Notes: generated by a model not told the origin, from the letters alone. Positions 36,420 to 45,254 are shown, counted from the first letter of the stretch. The stretch: 64,000 bases of DNA from UBA3210 sp048359995 (GCA_048359995.1 DBGCPK010000013.1:3850-67849), one strand, 5' to 3'. A program made the numbers and translations.

Positions 36420-36880
36420 AATGCATAATCTATTTGATTACATATTATTTCTTTAATATCATTAGAGACAAGTGGAAATGGTATCTGTTTTAGCATTTCT
36501 TGATTAAGTTTTAACCTTGTGGTACCCTTAACATAATTATTATAATTAAACCAGTTCAAATAATGCATTAGAAACCTATTGTTTGTTTTTGATTTTAATA
36601 TATGTGCATGATTATTTACCCATGATTTACCACCAATTATGTATGCTTTTCTGGCATTTTTATCTAAAAATGGAGCTCCATCTTCACCTAGTAATACATA
36701 TTCCCCATCTATAAGATAATTGTCAATTATTCCTGTTTGACCAGTTGCTCCATAATAAGGGTATAGACTTACTGCTTTTGAGACTCTTTCAGCTCTCTCG
36801 CTTGCATTAATAGGTTTTCTTATGTAATCCAAGATTTCTACATCTTCTATAATTAGATGGTTATTCTCATAATAAGACTT
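36395..36880 (-). pseudogene. silent HsdS recognition-domain cassette
   Basis: A single HsdS half reading leftwards without its own start context: KSYYENNHLIIEDVEILDYI at the junction, then TRD 2-type sequence (PYYGATGQTGIIDNYLIDGEYVLLGEDG to FQILDSII). It begins in frame directly after the stop codon of the inverted hsdS copy at 36881. An internal ATG at 36832 gives a 145-aa open frame, but no ribosome site is visible. It ends 25 nt inside the convergent hsdS. It can supply an alternative second recognition domain by inversion. Confidence 0.8.
36864..36880 (-). repeat. inner 17-bp inverted repeat, cassette copy
   Basis: AAGTCTTATTATGAGAA on the minus strand, the same as 35936-35952 on the plus strand; marks the edge of the silent cassette. 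Confidence 0.85.
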
Positions 36881-38110
36881 TTAAGAAATAATCAAATCTA
36901 AAATATTAAACGCATTTTCAATTTTTTCTACAATCAGTTCTTGATATTTTAGTTCATGTATTACTATTGGAATTTTAATTAGATTTGTTTTGCTAATTCT
37001 TTTTCTGGTTGTACCAGATGACGATAATTTTACTTTACTTTGAAAACAAGGCGACATAAGATAGTACATTAAATATTTTTGGTTGTATTCGTTAGAAGGA
37101 GCAATCCAACAAACATCGACCGCAGTTATGCATTTGAATGGTAAATTTGGTAACATACAAACATTCATATCCTGTGCAATTAGTCGATTAATTAATATGT
37201 AGTTTTCTTTTATTTCGGTGCATTTATGTATATTAAAAAAATTGGTATTGACATGTTTATATGATTTATTGTTATAAAAACCATTACCAATATGTTTTAA
37301 TTGGACTAATGAATATTCTCCTTGTTCATCCATATCATCTAAAAGTACCCAGTCTCCGTCTCCAATATTGTTTACTGATACTAGTTTTGATAGATTTGTT
37401 TCAATGGTTGGATAATAAGACTTATAGGAAGAGTTTTCTCCAAAAATGTTGTCTAAAATTTTGGATTTTACGATACGAATATATTTTTTAAGATTGTCAT
37501 AATTTTGCGATATTTCATCAATTAGTCCAAATACTTTAGATATTAAATCACAAATTTTTAGTTGCTCACAAATTGGGGGAATAGGAATCAATATGTTGCC
37601 GAAATCTTTTCCTGAAATTTCATCAAATGTTGTACCTGATGATGCTTCGGCGATTCTTGTTATGCTGGATTTAATTGCAAAATACAAATATTCACTCATA
37701 TCTTTGATGAATGGTACGATTGATTTGCATCCTTGACTTGTACACGCTGGGGCTAAATTTATTGCTAAATAACCAATTGGTGCACGAGATGACATGATTA
37801 TTGATTTTGGTGGCATTAATCTCGCAGAGCTATTATCTAACCCAAATTGTGTAATTTTTCTATCAGAATCATTTATATATTTGCTTTTAATTTTGCTCAT
37901 ATATGCAGGTGTTACCCAAATAATATTTCCTTCATTCCAATACTCTTTAATACTTGTAGAAGGTGTACCTCCACCAACGATACAGCCTATTTGATTTAGT
38001 CTAACCCAACGCCAATTTTCAGATATTTCAAATGGTATTTCTTCATCAATATTTCTTATATTATTACCTATTTTCTCATAATAGGAATTATATGAAGCAT
38101 TTAATAACAT
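36881..38110 (-). CDS. inverted, silent HsdS copy
   Basis: A 409-aa HsdS-like frame with two recognition domains (NWRWVRLNQIGCIVGGGTPST onward, and a second after the central KSKILDNIFGENSSYKSYY). The N-terminal constant helix of a normal HsdS is missing: the frame begins MLLNASYNSYYEK, only a few residues before the 67-bp repeat. No ribosome binding site precedes the ATG at 38110. It is therefore a silent archive, not an expressed subunit. Recombination through the outer repeat would place its two domains behind the promoter and constant region of the active gene. Confidence 0.88.
   Translation of the reverse strand: MLLNASYNSYYEKIGNNIRNIDEEIPFEISENWRWVRLNQIGCIVGGGTPSTSIKEYWNEGNIIWVTPAYMSKIKSKYINDSDRKITQFGLDNSSARLMPPKSIIMSSRAPIGYLAINLAPACTSQGCKSIVPFIKDMSEYLYFAIKSSITRIAEASSGTTFDEISGKDFGNILIPIPPICEQLKICDLISKVFGLIDEISQNYDNLKKYIRIVKSKILDNIFGENSSYKSYYPTIETNLSKLVSVNNIGDGDWVLLDDMDEQGEYSLVQLKHIGNGFYNNKSYKHVNTNFFNIHKCTEIKENYILINRLIAQDMNVCMLPNLPFKCITAVDVCWIAPSNEYNQKYLMYYLMSPCFQSKVKLSSSGTTRKRISKTNLIKIPIVIHELKYQELIVEKIENAFNILDLIIS
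37412..37433 (-). repeat. inner 22-bp inverted repeat, silent hsdS copy
   Basis: Reverse complement identical to 35927-35948; lies between the two recognition domains of the silent hsdS. Confidence 0.9.
38025..38091 (-). repeat. 67-bp inverted repeat, right copy
   Basis: Perfect reverse complement of 35275-35341, 19 nt inside the 5' end of the silent hsdS and 59 nt from the tyrosine recombinase gene. Confidence 0.95.
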
Positions 38111-38149
38111 CTTGTATTATATTTTCCGTAATGAAGAAAAGGAGTAATT

Positions 38150-38953
38150 ATGAAAAAAGATTTTATAAAATACTTAAAAAGTATGAACTTATCAGATAAT
38201 ACAATTAATGCTTATAGAGCAACTGTTGAAGCGTATGATGACATGTTTAAAGAGGTGAATAAAAATAATTTGTTAGCGTTTAAAGGATATTTGATTGAAA
38301 GTTTTAAACCTAAAACAGTAAATTTAAGAATTCAAGCAATAAATAAGTATTTACATTATTTAAATAAGAGAGAGTTATGCTTGAAATCTATAAAAATTCA
38401 ACAAAAGACTTTCTTAGAGCATGTGATTAGCAATGCAGATTATAAATTTCTTAAAGAATCTTTAAGAAAAGATGGTGAGTATGAATGGTATTTTTTGGTT
38501 AGGTTTTTGGCTGCTACAGGGGCAAGAGTTAGTGAGATAATTCAATTCAAAGTTGAACACGTTATATGTGGATATTTCGATTTATATTCTAAAGGCGGAA
38601 AAATCAGAAGAATTTATATACCTAAGAAATTATCAAATGATGCAATTAATTGGCTAAAACTCGTTAATAAAAATTCTGGTTATTTATTTACGAATAAAAA
38701 CGGTGAAAGAATAACAACAAGAGGAATTGGACTTAAATTAAAGCAATTTGCTAAAAAATATAAGATTGATCCTGTTGTGGTATATCCACATTCATTTAGG
38801 CATAGATTTGCAAAAAATTTCTTAGAAAAATTCAACGATATTTCGTTACTTGCGGATTTAATGGGACATGATAGCATTGAAACAACAAGAATTTATTTAA
38901 GAAGAACATCAACTGAACAAAAAGAAATAGTTGATAAGGTTATTACATGGTAA
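38150..38953 (+). CDS. tyrosine recombinase, probable HsdS invertase
   Basis: A 267-aa XerC-like integrase. An N-terminal SAM-like core-binding domain (LSDNTINAYRATVEAY) precedes a catalytic domain with Arg in ATGARVSEI, Lys in YSKGGKIRRI, HxxR in HSFRHRFA, His in LMGHDSIETT and the nucleophile in TRIYLRR. Small recombinases of this type beside hsdS genes (PsrA/CreX type in streptococci) invert specificity domains. Its position 40 nt from the silent hsdS argues for that role rather than for island integration. AAAAGGAGTAATT gives a good ribosome site. Confidence 0.88.
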   Translation: MKKDFIKYLKSMNLSDNTINAYRATVEAYDDMFKEVNKNNLLAFKGYLIESFKPKTVNLRIQAINKYLHYLNKRELCLKSIKIQQKTFLEHVISNADYKFLKESLRKDGEYEWYFLVRFLAATGARVSEIIQFKVEHVICGYFDLYSKGGKIRRIYIPKKLSNDAINWLKLVNKNSGYLFTNKNGERITTRGIGLKLKQFAKKYKIDPVVVYPHSFRHRFAKNFLEKFNDISLLADLMGHDSIETTRIYLRRTSTEQKEIVDKVITW

Positions 38954-39282
38954 ATTGACTTTCCCTTCTTATTTAAAGTGCATTTGAGTCCGCACAAACT
39001 TTTACCACATATGAAAATGTAATTGAAATTAAGTTTTAATACATATTAAGATCAAGTGATAACTAATTAATAGATAGCAATAGGAATTTCAAAAAGGGCG
39101 GCTATAATTTGAAATGTCTTTAGATATATGTCTAGAAAACATGGGCTATCTCTAATAGCCCATGTCAGACAAACTAAAGACATAAATATAGATGCTTTTT
39201 TGTCGAAGGTCAAACAGAACAATCCATTGAAGGACAACTCAAAGTTTGCTATGAATATGCTAAATCACATAAATACCATGTT
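38954..39282. other. gap with strong hairpin before the serine recombinase
   Basis: No intact gene. From 39205 the sequence reads in frame with the serine recombinase (EGQTEQSIEGQLKVCYEYA), but the catalytic N-terminus is missing. A perfect 11-bp hairpin (ACATGGGCTAT / ATAGCCCATGT, 39139-39149 with 39155-39165) lies where the N-terminus should be encoded. Confidence 0.5.
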
Positions 39283-40520
39283 GTGCAAGAATATATTGAT
39301 CGTGCATTAACTGGTACAAATGATCGTAGACCACAATTCCAGCAAATGATTGAAGACTCGAAAAATGGATTGTTTCATTATGTATTGGTTTACCAACTAG
39401 ACAGATTTGCTAGAGACCGCTATGATTCAGCAGTATATAAAAGAATACTCAAGAAAAATGGAGTAAAAGTTTTATCAGCAAAAGAAAATATTTCTGCAGA
39501 CGCTTCAGGAATTCTTGTAGAATCTGTTCTAGAAGGGATGGCAGAATATTATTCATCACAAAAAGTGAAAAGAGGAATAACATTGTCAGCACAAAAATGT
39601 AAATGTATCGGTGGTCATCGCCTTTTTGGTTATGATACCGACAAAGAAGCAAATTATATAATCAATGAGGAAGAAGCCAAATGGGTAAAAATGATTCATG
39701 AATTATATGTAAGTGGAACTCCCGTTCAACAAATAATGAATTATCTTAATTCAAATCATGTTAATAATGCCTATAGAAAATCTTGGACGATTAATCCATT
39801 ACATCGTATTTTAGGAAACAAGCGATATAGTGGTTGTTATATTTTTAACGGCAAAGAAACACCGAATGGTATACCGAGAATAATAGATGACGATTTATAT
39901 CAAAAAACAATTAAACTTAAATTAAAGAATAAAGCAACACCCAGAACAAATGCCGCAAAAGTATCGTATTATTTAACAGGAAAAATTTTCTGTGGCGAAT
40001 GTGGAAGACCGATTGTTGATGATTCTGGAACAGGAAGACATGGCGAAAAGCATTGGTATTATAAATGCATGAATCGTCTTCGTAATGAAGACTGTCAACT
40101 TCCAATAACAAAGAAAAATGAATTAGAAGAGAAAATCATAAATGCAGTAAAAGTGCTATTGACTGATGAAGCGATAGTTAATCTTGCCAAAAAAATAAAT
40201 CAACAACTTCAAAATGATAATGGACAAACAATAATGAAAGTGTATGAAAATCAACTCGAAAAGACAAAAAATATTATTTCAAAATATATGGATTTATTGG
40301 TTGAAGACAGAAATGTGGATTTAATTATGAATAAAATTGATGAATTACGTAAACAACAAGACGAAATAGAGTATAAACTTGCTAAAGAAAAAACTACTCG
40401 TTTTGAAATCACTGAAAAAGAAATAATTCGTATACTAATGAATATTAGAGATTTTGATGCCGCAGATGATCAATCAAAGAAGTTTTTCTTTGATACATTC
40501 GTCTATAAGGTTTATGTCTA

Positions 40521-40613
40521 TAAAGACAAAAAAATCTCCGTCTTATTAACCATGAAAGTCGGAGGTTCATCAACCGAACCAAAAAGGGGTTCGGATTCAT
40601 CCCTGATGGCGGA
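40521..40613. repeat. right island boundary repeat with tRNA-Ser terminator
   Basis: Partner of 27206-27296. On the minus strand it holds the last bases of tRNA-Ser, a stem GGTTCGG / CCGAACC and then a terminator hairpin (CTCCGACTT / AAGACGGAG with one mismatch) followed by seven T. On the plus strand the same bases are the 3' end of the serine recombinase frame. Confidence 0.7.
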
Positions 40614-40697
40614 GAAAGAGGGATTTGAACCCTCGCGCAGTGTTACCCGCCTACTAGCTTTCCAAGCCAGCCCCTTCAGCCTCTTGGGTATTTCTCC
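40607..40697 (-). tRNA. tRNA-Ser (anticodon GGA)
   Basis: A 91-nt tRNA with the long variable arm of a serine tRNA. The acceptor GGAGAAA pairs with TTTCTCC, the anticodon stem CTGGC/GCTAG encloses TTGGAAA with anticodon GGA, the variable arm follows and the T arm is GGGTTCAAATCCC. The 3' CCA is encoded. It is the target of the island insertion and remains intact. Confidence 0.95.
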
Positions 40698-40794
40698 GAA
40701 ACGTTTTTGATTATACAATATTTTTTCGGCTTTGTCATCAAAAACCATTAAATTAAGGTACTTTTATGATATAATTCTTAAATGTGAGGAAATT

Positions 40795-41778
40795 ATGAAA
40801 AGTTTTGCGATTTCAAAATCGGAGGAGGGGCAGACGGTCTTTAAGTTTGTCAAAAAGGTACTTCCTCTGGCGCCTTTGGGATTTATCGAAAAACTTTTTC
40901 GTATTCGCGATGTCAAAGTCAACGCCCGTCGGGTGGAGAAGACGCGCACTCTGTATGAGGGCGATCGCGTCGACATCTATGTCAACGACCGACAATGGAA
41001 GGATTTTACCGAAGAAAAAAGTGAGGTTCGCTTTTCTGAATATCCGGAAATAGTTTACGAAGACGACAACATCCTCGTCGTCGATAAACCGCGAGGATTG
41101 TTGGTTCACGGCGATAAAAGCGAAAAAAGGATTACGCTGACGAATATGATTTTGAGTTACTTGCATCAGAAAGGGGAATTTCGCTTCGACTCCGAAGGAT
41201 TCGTCCCCGCTTTGGCGCATCGAATCGATCGGAATACTTCCGGTTTGGTGATCTTCGGAAAGAACGTCAGAGCCTTGCAGGCGTTGGAGAATATATTTCG
41301 CGAACATTCTCGCATCGAGAAAACGTATCTCGCTTTGGTCAAAGGGATCGTTCCGGAGAAAGGTACGATCGACAAACCTTTGCTCAAGGACCGAGAAAAA
41401 TCGCTGGTCAAGGTGGTTTCCGAAAAAAACGGAGGAAAATCGGCGTTGACTCAATATAATTTATTAGAATCCTTTTTCTGGTGCTCTCTGGTCGAGATTC
41501 GGATTCTGACCGGAAGAACGCATCAGATTCGGGTTCATTTCGCTTCCGTTCATCATCCTCTTCTTGGCGACGATAAATACGGAGATTTCAAACTTAACAA
41601 AGAATTTTCCGAGAAGTATTCTTTTCACGGACAATTTCTTCATGCGTTTAGAATACGCTTTACGGAGATCGACGGTTATTTGTCGTATCTATCCGGAAAA
41701 GAGTTCAGTTGCCGTTTGGACGAAAAAGAACAATCGATCATCGATCGTCTTCGCTTGGAAAGAGGTGAAAAAAGATGA
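40795..41778 (+). CDS. RluA-family rRNA/tRNA pseudouridine synthase
   Basis: 327 aa, with an N-terminal S4 RNA-binding domain (about 10-75, LPLAPLGFIEKLFRIRDVKVNARRV) and the catalytic RluA domain. The catalytic aspartate lies in HRIDRNTSGLVIFGK, and later motifs are ILTGRTHQIRVHFA and LLGDDKYG. It resembles RluC/RluD-type enzymes modifying 23S rRNA; the exact site cannot be told. GTGAGGAAATT precedes the ATG at 40795 and a TATAAT lies at 40770-40775. It overlaps the next gene by 4 nt (ATGA). Confidence 0.92.
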   Translation: MKSFAISKSEEGQTVFKFVKKVLPLAPLGFIEKLFRIRDVKVNARRVEKTRTLYEGDRVDIYVNDRQWKDFTEEKSEVRFSEYPEIVYEDDNILVVDKPRGLLVHGDKSEKRITLTNMILSYLHQKGEFRFDSEGFVPALAHRIDRNTSGLVIFGKNVRALQALENIFREHSRIEKTYLALVKGIVPEKGTIDKPLLKDREKSLVKVVSEKNGGKSALTQYNLLESFFWCSLVEIRILTGRTHQIRVHFASVHHPLLGDDKYGDFKLNKEFSEKYSFHGQFLHAFRIRFTEIDGYLSYLSGKEFSCRLDEKEQSIIDRLRLERGEKR

Positions 41779-42842
41779 GAAAACTGGAAAAAGGTCTACT
41801 ATGCGCGGAATTGTTTTATCCGGAATGCATCGAATCGGTTAACGTTGCCAATTTTGTCAAGTGGATACGCGAACAGGATTGCTATGTCCGCCTTCTCGAA
41901 AGCATGAATCGGATCAAAAAATCTTCGTCGAATCTGGCGATGTATCTTTATGAAGAGTTCGCTTCGATCGATCTGGGGAAGATTTCCGGTATGGAAGAAG
42001 GCTTTGTCGCTTACGCGAAAATTTTGTACCTTTGTCAATTGGCGACACCTCATTTTTACATCAATCCTTTGATGGTATTTTTGGAAGAAGAGAGGCAGAT
42101 CAAAGTCGGCGAGATTTTGATTCGCTTTGATCAAACTTATCTGACTCTCAATCAGTTGAGCGAAGCATCGGAGTATTCTTTTAGAGAAAAAAGCGATAAA
42201 CTCCACGAAAAAGTGCGCCTTTGGGAGAATGACGTCTATGAGGAGACGAAGAAACTGGTCGATAAATTGACCGATCATCCGCGCAACCTTCCTGTCATTC
42301 GCGTTTTTTCGGCGAAGAGAATCCTGATTGCTCTGTCCTATCTTTTGATGGGAGGGACTTTTACCGCGTCGGTTTTCGCCGAGAATTCGATCGTTCGGGA
42401 ATGGCTAAAAGAAACATCGCTTTCCATGTTTCGATACGAGCATTATTTTACCTATCTGTTTTTAGGTTTTTGGAGTTTAGGCGTCTTGTTTTTTCTCGTC
42501 GGCATCGTCATTCGGGCGATTCGCTTCGGGCGTTACAAAAGGGCGCGGAAAGTCGTCATTACACGCGCGGATCGCTGGAAAGACCGCATTCATTCCGGAG
42601 GACAGGAACTTGAAAATTACCTGATCAGAAGCGTGGAAAAAGCGGTGCCGATGAATCATCTCGTCAAAAAATACGACTGCTGTACTTCTTTGCTGAACGA
42701 TTTGGTTTATCTCTATCGCGTCAATTTCAAAGCAAAATCGATAAGAAAAGAGAAAATAAACGTTTTTCACCGAATTGTATTTTCATTGACTTTGATTTTC
42801 TTTATCATATTGATGAGTTGTCTGGTTATCAAATTACTGTGA
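41775..42842 (+). CDS. unknown membrane protein, 355 aa
   Basis: About 175 N-terminal residues look soluble and helical. Two membrane helices follow near 180-200 and 230-255, then a basic loop (RFGRYKRARKVVITRADRW) and a final C-terminal helix (IVFSLTLIFFIILMSCLVIK). I recognise no family. It overlaps the RluA gene and is followed after 9 nt by the 242-aa unknown, so three or four genes form one operon with the phosphoglucomutase. Confidence 0.75.
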   Translation: MRKLEKGLLCAELFYPECIESVNVANFVKWIREQDCYVRLLESMNRIKKSSSNLAMYLYEEFASIDLGKISGMEEGFVAYAKILYLCQLATPHFYINPLMVFLEEERQIKVGEILIRFDQTYLTLNQLSEASEYSFREKSDKLHEKVRLWENDVYEETKKLVDKLTDHPRNLPVIRVFSAKRILIALSYLLMGGTFTASVFAENSIVREWLKETSLSMFRYEHYFTYLFLGFWSLGVLFFLVGIVIRAIRFGRYKRARKVVITRADRWKDRIHSGGQELENYLIRSVEKAVPMNHLVKKYDCCTSLLNDLVYLYRVNFKAKSIRKEKINVFHRIVFSLTLIFFIILMSCLVIKLL

Positions 42843-42851
42843 GGTGGCGGC

Positions 42852-43580
42852 ATGGACTTTATTATCACATTGGAAAATCAGAGAATTTACTCTTTGAAAG
42901 AACTCGGAGAGAAAATGTATCTGTATGAGGACGCTTCGGAAAAATTGCTGACCTCGGGGAAATTTCTTCGGTTTCTGAAAGAATACGATCGGGAAAAGTA
43001 CAATAAACTCGTCGAACTCAATCATCGCACACAGGAATACGAAGAGTTTATCTTTTTGGCGCAGTACATTTTCAATCCGTTGATGAGCATTCGCCATCAC
43101 GGTTATCGCTTCGATACATTCAAAGAACTTGGTATGCGGATTCTTCAATTCGGGCCGGATATCGACATCTATTTGAAAGATTTTCTGAAATACCGACTTT
43201 TGAGTCAGTATATGGAATTGCTGGAATTCAACGTATCCGATCCGACGCTTTATGCGAAAGTGAAAGATTTAGAAAAAATGTTTTCCGAGAACGAAAATCG
43301 CGCATACTTTCTTTTGGGATTTACGCTATCGGAAAGCAAGAGCATCATTTACCGGAATCGGATTTACGACGATATCGGGATGTTCTTTCAGGATATGATG
43401 CGACCGTCTATGATCGTCCCTTATTCCTCGTTGATCGAGCAGAACCAGTATGTATTGAGTTGGCTCATCTATCTAGGACATCAAAAAGAAGTGGATCATT
43501 TTCAGTCTTTACTGAATTCGATAAATATGTTGGAGGAGAATTATGAACGTAGAAGAAAAGTACCGGAAGTGGTTGAATAG
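42852..43580 (+). CDS. unknown soluble protein, 242 aa
   Basis: A helical, charged protein without signal or membrane segments. GAGGTGGCGGC precedes the ATG. The last 38 nt overlap the start of the phosphoglucomutase gene, whose ribosome site GGAGGAG lies inside it, so the two are translationally linked. No recognised motif. The repeated appearance of short helices resembles a TPR-like or alpha-solenoid protein, but that is a guess. Confidence 0.72.
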   Translation: MDFIITLENQRIYSLKELGEKMYLYEDASEKLLTSGKFLRFLKEYDREKYNKLVELNHRTQEYEEFIFLAQYIFNPLMSIRHHGYRFDTFKELGMRILQFGPDIDIYLKDFLKYRLLSQYMELLEFNVSDPTLYAKVKDLEKMFSENENRAYFLLGFTLSESKSIIYRNRIYDDIGMFFQDMMRPSMIVPYSSLIEQNQYVLSWLIYLGHQKEVDHFQSLLNSINMLEENYERRRKVPEVVE

Positions 43581-45249
43581 TCCCATTCCGGAAGATCTAA
43601 GAAAGCAATTGGAAGAGATGGATCGAAAGGAGATTTACGACGCTTTCTATACCGACTTGGAGTTCGGAACGGCAGGTATGCGCGGCGTTTTAGGTCCCGG
43701 AAGCAACCGAATGAACGTCTACATGGTTCGGAAAGCGACCGTCGGTTTTGCCAAATACCTCCTGAAAACCGATCCGGACGTCAAAAAGAAAGGAATGGTT
43801 GTCAGCCACGATAACCGCCTGTATTCTCGCGAATTCACGTTGGAGACGGCAAAAGTTTTTTCTTCTTTCGGAATCCGAGCGTATATCTTCGACGATCTTC
43901 GTCCGACTCCGGAACTGTCTTTTGCTATTCGGTATCTCGGCGCGGCAGGCGGAGTGATGATTACTGCCAGCCACAATCCGAAAGAATACAACGGCTATAA
44001 AGTTTACGACGATCAAGGATGTCAGTTGACCCCGGATAAAATTCGTCCGCTATTGCGCGAGATTGACTCTTTAGGAAACGAACTCGACGTCGTTTGCGGA
44101 AACGATACGGAGAAAGGAGACATTCTTACGCTCGGAAAAGAGGTCGACGAGCAGTTTGTCGAAAAAGCCCTGTCGATTCAACTCAACGCGGATCTCGACA
44201 AAGAAGATTTTAGTATCGTCTTTTCTCCTCAGCACGGAACGAGTTTAGAAAGAGCCAGAGATATTTTCGAACGGCTCGGCTATTCGGTGACTTACGTAAA
44301 AGAACAATGCACGCACGATCCGTTGTTTTCCAACACGCCGTCTCCGAATCCGGAACTCAAAGAGGCTTTCGACTTATCTTTGGAATACGCGAAAAAAATC
44401 GACGCGGATATCTTGGTAACGACGGATCCGGACGCAGATCGGATCGGAATCGCGGTGAAAGACAGAAACGGAGAATACTCTTTTTTAAGCGGCAATCAGA
44501 CCGGCGCTTTGCTTATCCATTACATTTTGAGCCAAAGAAGGGAGAGAAATCTTCTGAAACCGAACAGCGTCGTGATCGACACGGTGGTAACTTCCTCTTT
44601 CGGGCAAAGAATCGCCCGGTATTACGGCGTGGAAACGGAATCGGTACTGACCGGATTTAAATTCATCGGCGAGAAAATTCGTCAATACGAGCAAAGCGGA
44701 GAAAGAACGTTCGAATTCGGATATGAAGAATCGTACGGCTGCCTGATTTCGCCGTATGTCCGCGACAAAGATTCTTTGCAGGCGATGGTTATGATCTTGG
44801 AAATGGCGAATTATTATCTGAAAAGAAGAAAAACGCTCGACGTCGTTCTCGAAGATCTGATGAAGAATCTCGGATATTACGACAACCAACTTTTTTCGAT
44901 TTACTTCAAAGGGTTGAACGGAAAGGAGAAAATGGAGACGATTCTCGAACGTCTTAGAACTTCGCCGATCCGTCAACTCGACAAGCAAAAATTGGAGAAA
45001 TACGAAGATTATCTTTCTTCCAATCGGTACGATTCGACCGGATTGATAACCGAAAAGATCGCGCTTCCGAAGACAAATTTGATTAAACTGTATTTTGAAA
45101 ACGGTTCATCCGTAGCCATTCGGCCGAGCGGAACGGAACCGAAGTGCAAATTCTACTTCGAAGCCGTCAGTGCGAGTAAGAAAGAGAACGAAGGCAAATG
45201 CGAAAGAATGTTTGCCGAACTGAAAAGTCGACTCGGAATCAACGAATAA
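43543..45249 (+). CDS. pgcA: phosphoglucomutase/phosphomannomutase
   Basis: Interconverts glucose-1- and glucose-6-phosphate (or the mannose pair) for wall and lipid glycans. The 568-aa protein has all four landmarks of the alpha-D-phosphohexomutases: the phosphoserine loop ITASHNPKEYNGYK, the metal loop TTDPDADRIG, the sugar loop FGYEESYG and the phosphate loop RPSGTEPK. TGGAGGAGAATT precedes the ATG. Confidence 0.95.
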   Translation: MNVEEKYRKWLNSPIPEDLRKQLEEMDRKEIYDAFYTDLEFGTAGMRGVLGPGSNRMNVYMVRKATVGFAKYLLKTDPDVKKKGMVVSHDNRLYSREFTLETAKVFSSFGIRAYIFDDLRPTPELSFAIRYLGAAGGVMITASHNPKEYNGYKVYDDQGCQLTPDKIRPLLREIDSLGNELDVVCGNDTEKGDILTLGKEVDEQFVEKALSIQLNADLDKEDFSIVFSPQHGTSLERARDIFERLGYSVTYVKEQCTHDPLFSNTPSPNPELKEAFDLSLEYAKKIDADILVTTDPDADRIGIAVKDRNGEYSFLSGNQTGALLIHYILSQRRERNLLKPNSVVIDTVVTSSFGQRIARYYGVETESVLTGFKFIGEKIRQYEQSGERTFEFGYEESYGCLISPYVRDKDSLQAMVMILEMANYYLKRRKTLDVVLEDLMKNLGYYDNQLFSIYFKGLNGKEKMETILERLRTSPIRQLDKQKLEKYEDYLSSNRYDSTGLITEKIALPKTNLIKLYFENGSSVAIRPSGTEPKCKFYFEAVSASKKENEGKCERMFAELKSRLGINE

Positions 45250-45254
45250 TTCAA

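Larger units (their letters stand above)
39283..40710 (+). pseudogene. large serine recombinase, N-terminus lost
   Basis: The frame carries most of a large serine recombinase: the end of the resolvase domain (YQLDRFARDRYDSAVYKRIL), the Recombinase domain (SWTINPLHRILGNKRYSGCY), the zinc ribbon (IFCGECGRPI, then YYKCMNRLRNEDC) and a coiled coil. Homologous sequence begins at 39205 without a start codon, and the codons before it read YRCFFVEGQT, so the catalytic serine (expected YxRxSS) is absent. The 3' end runs straight through the terminator and antisense strand of tRNA-Ser, giving about 33 meaningless residues (AEKEGFEPSR onward). The protein is probably inactive. Confidence 0.75.

Noticed and set aside
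38150..38953. Tyrosine recombinase as the island integrase at tRNA-Ser
   Set aside because: Possible, but its place beside the silent hsdS and its small size fit an HsdS invertase better; the serine recombinase lies at the tRNA boundary.
39128..39310. 60-codon frame as the missing N-terminus of the serine recombinase
   Set aside because: It is in another frame and shows no resolvase motif; the reading frame with homology starts at 39205.
40518..40748. Minus-strand open frame over the tRNA-Ser terminator
   Set aside because: It covers the tRNA gene and its terminator on the same strand; coding is not credible.
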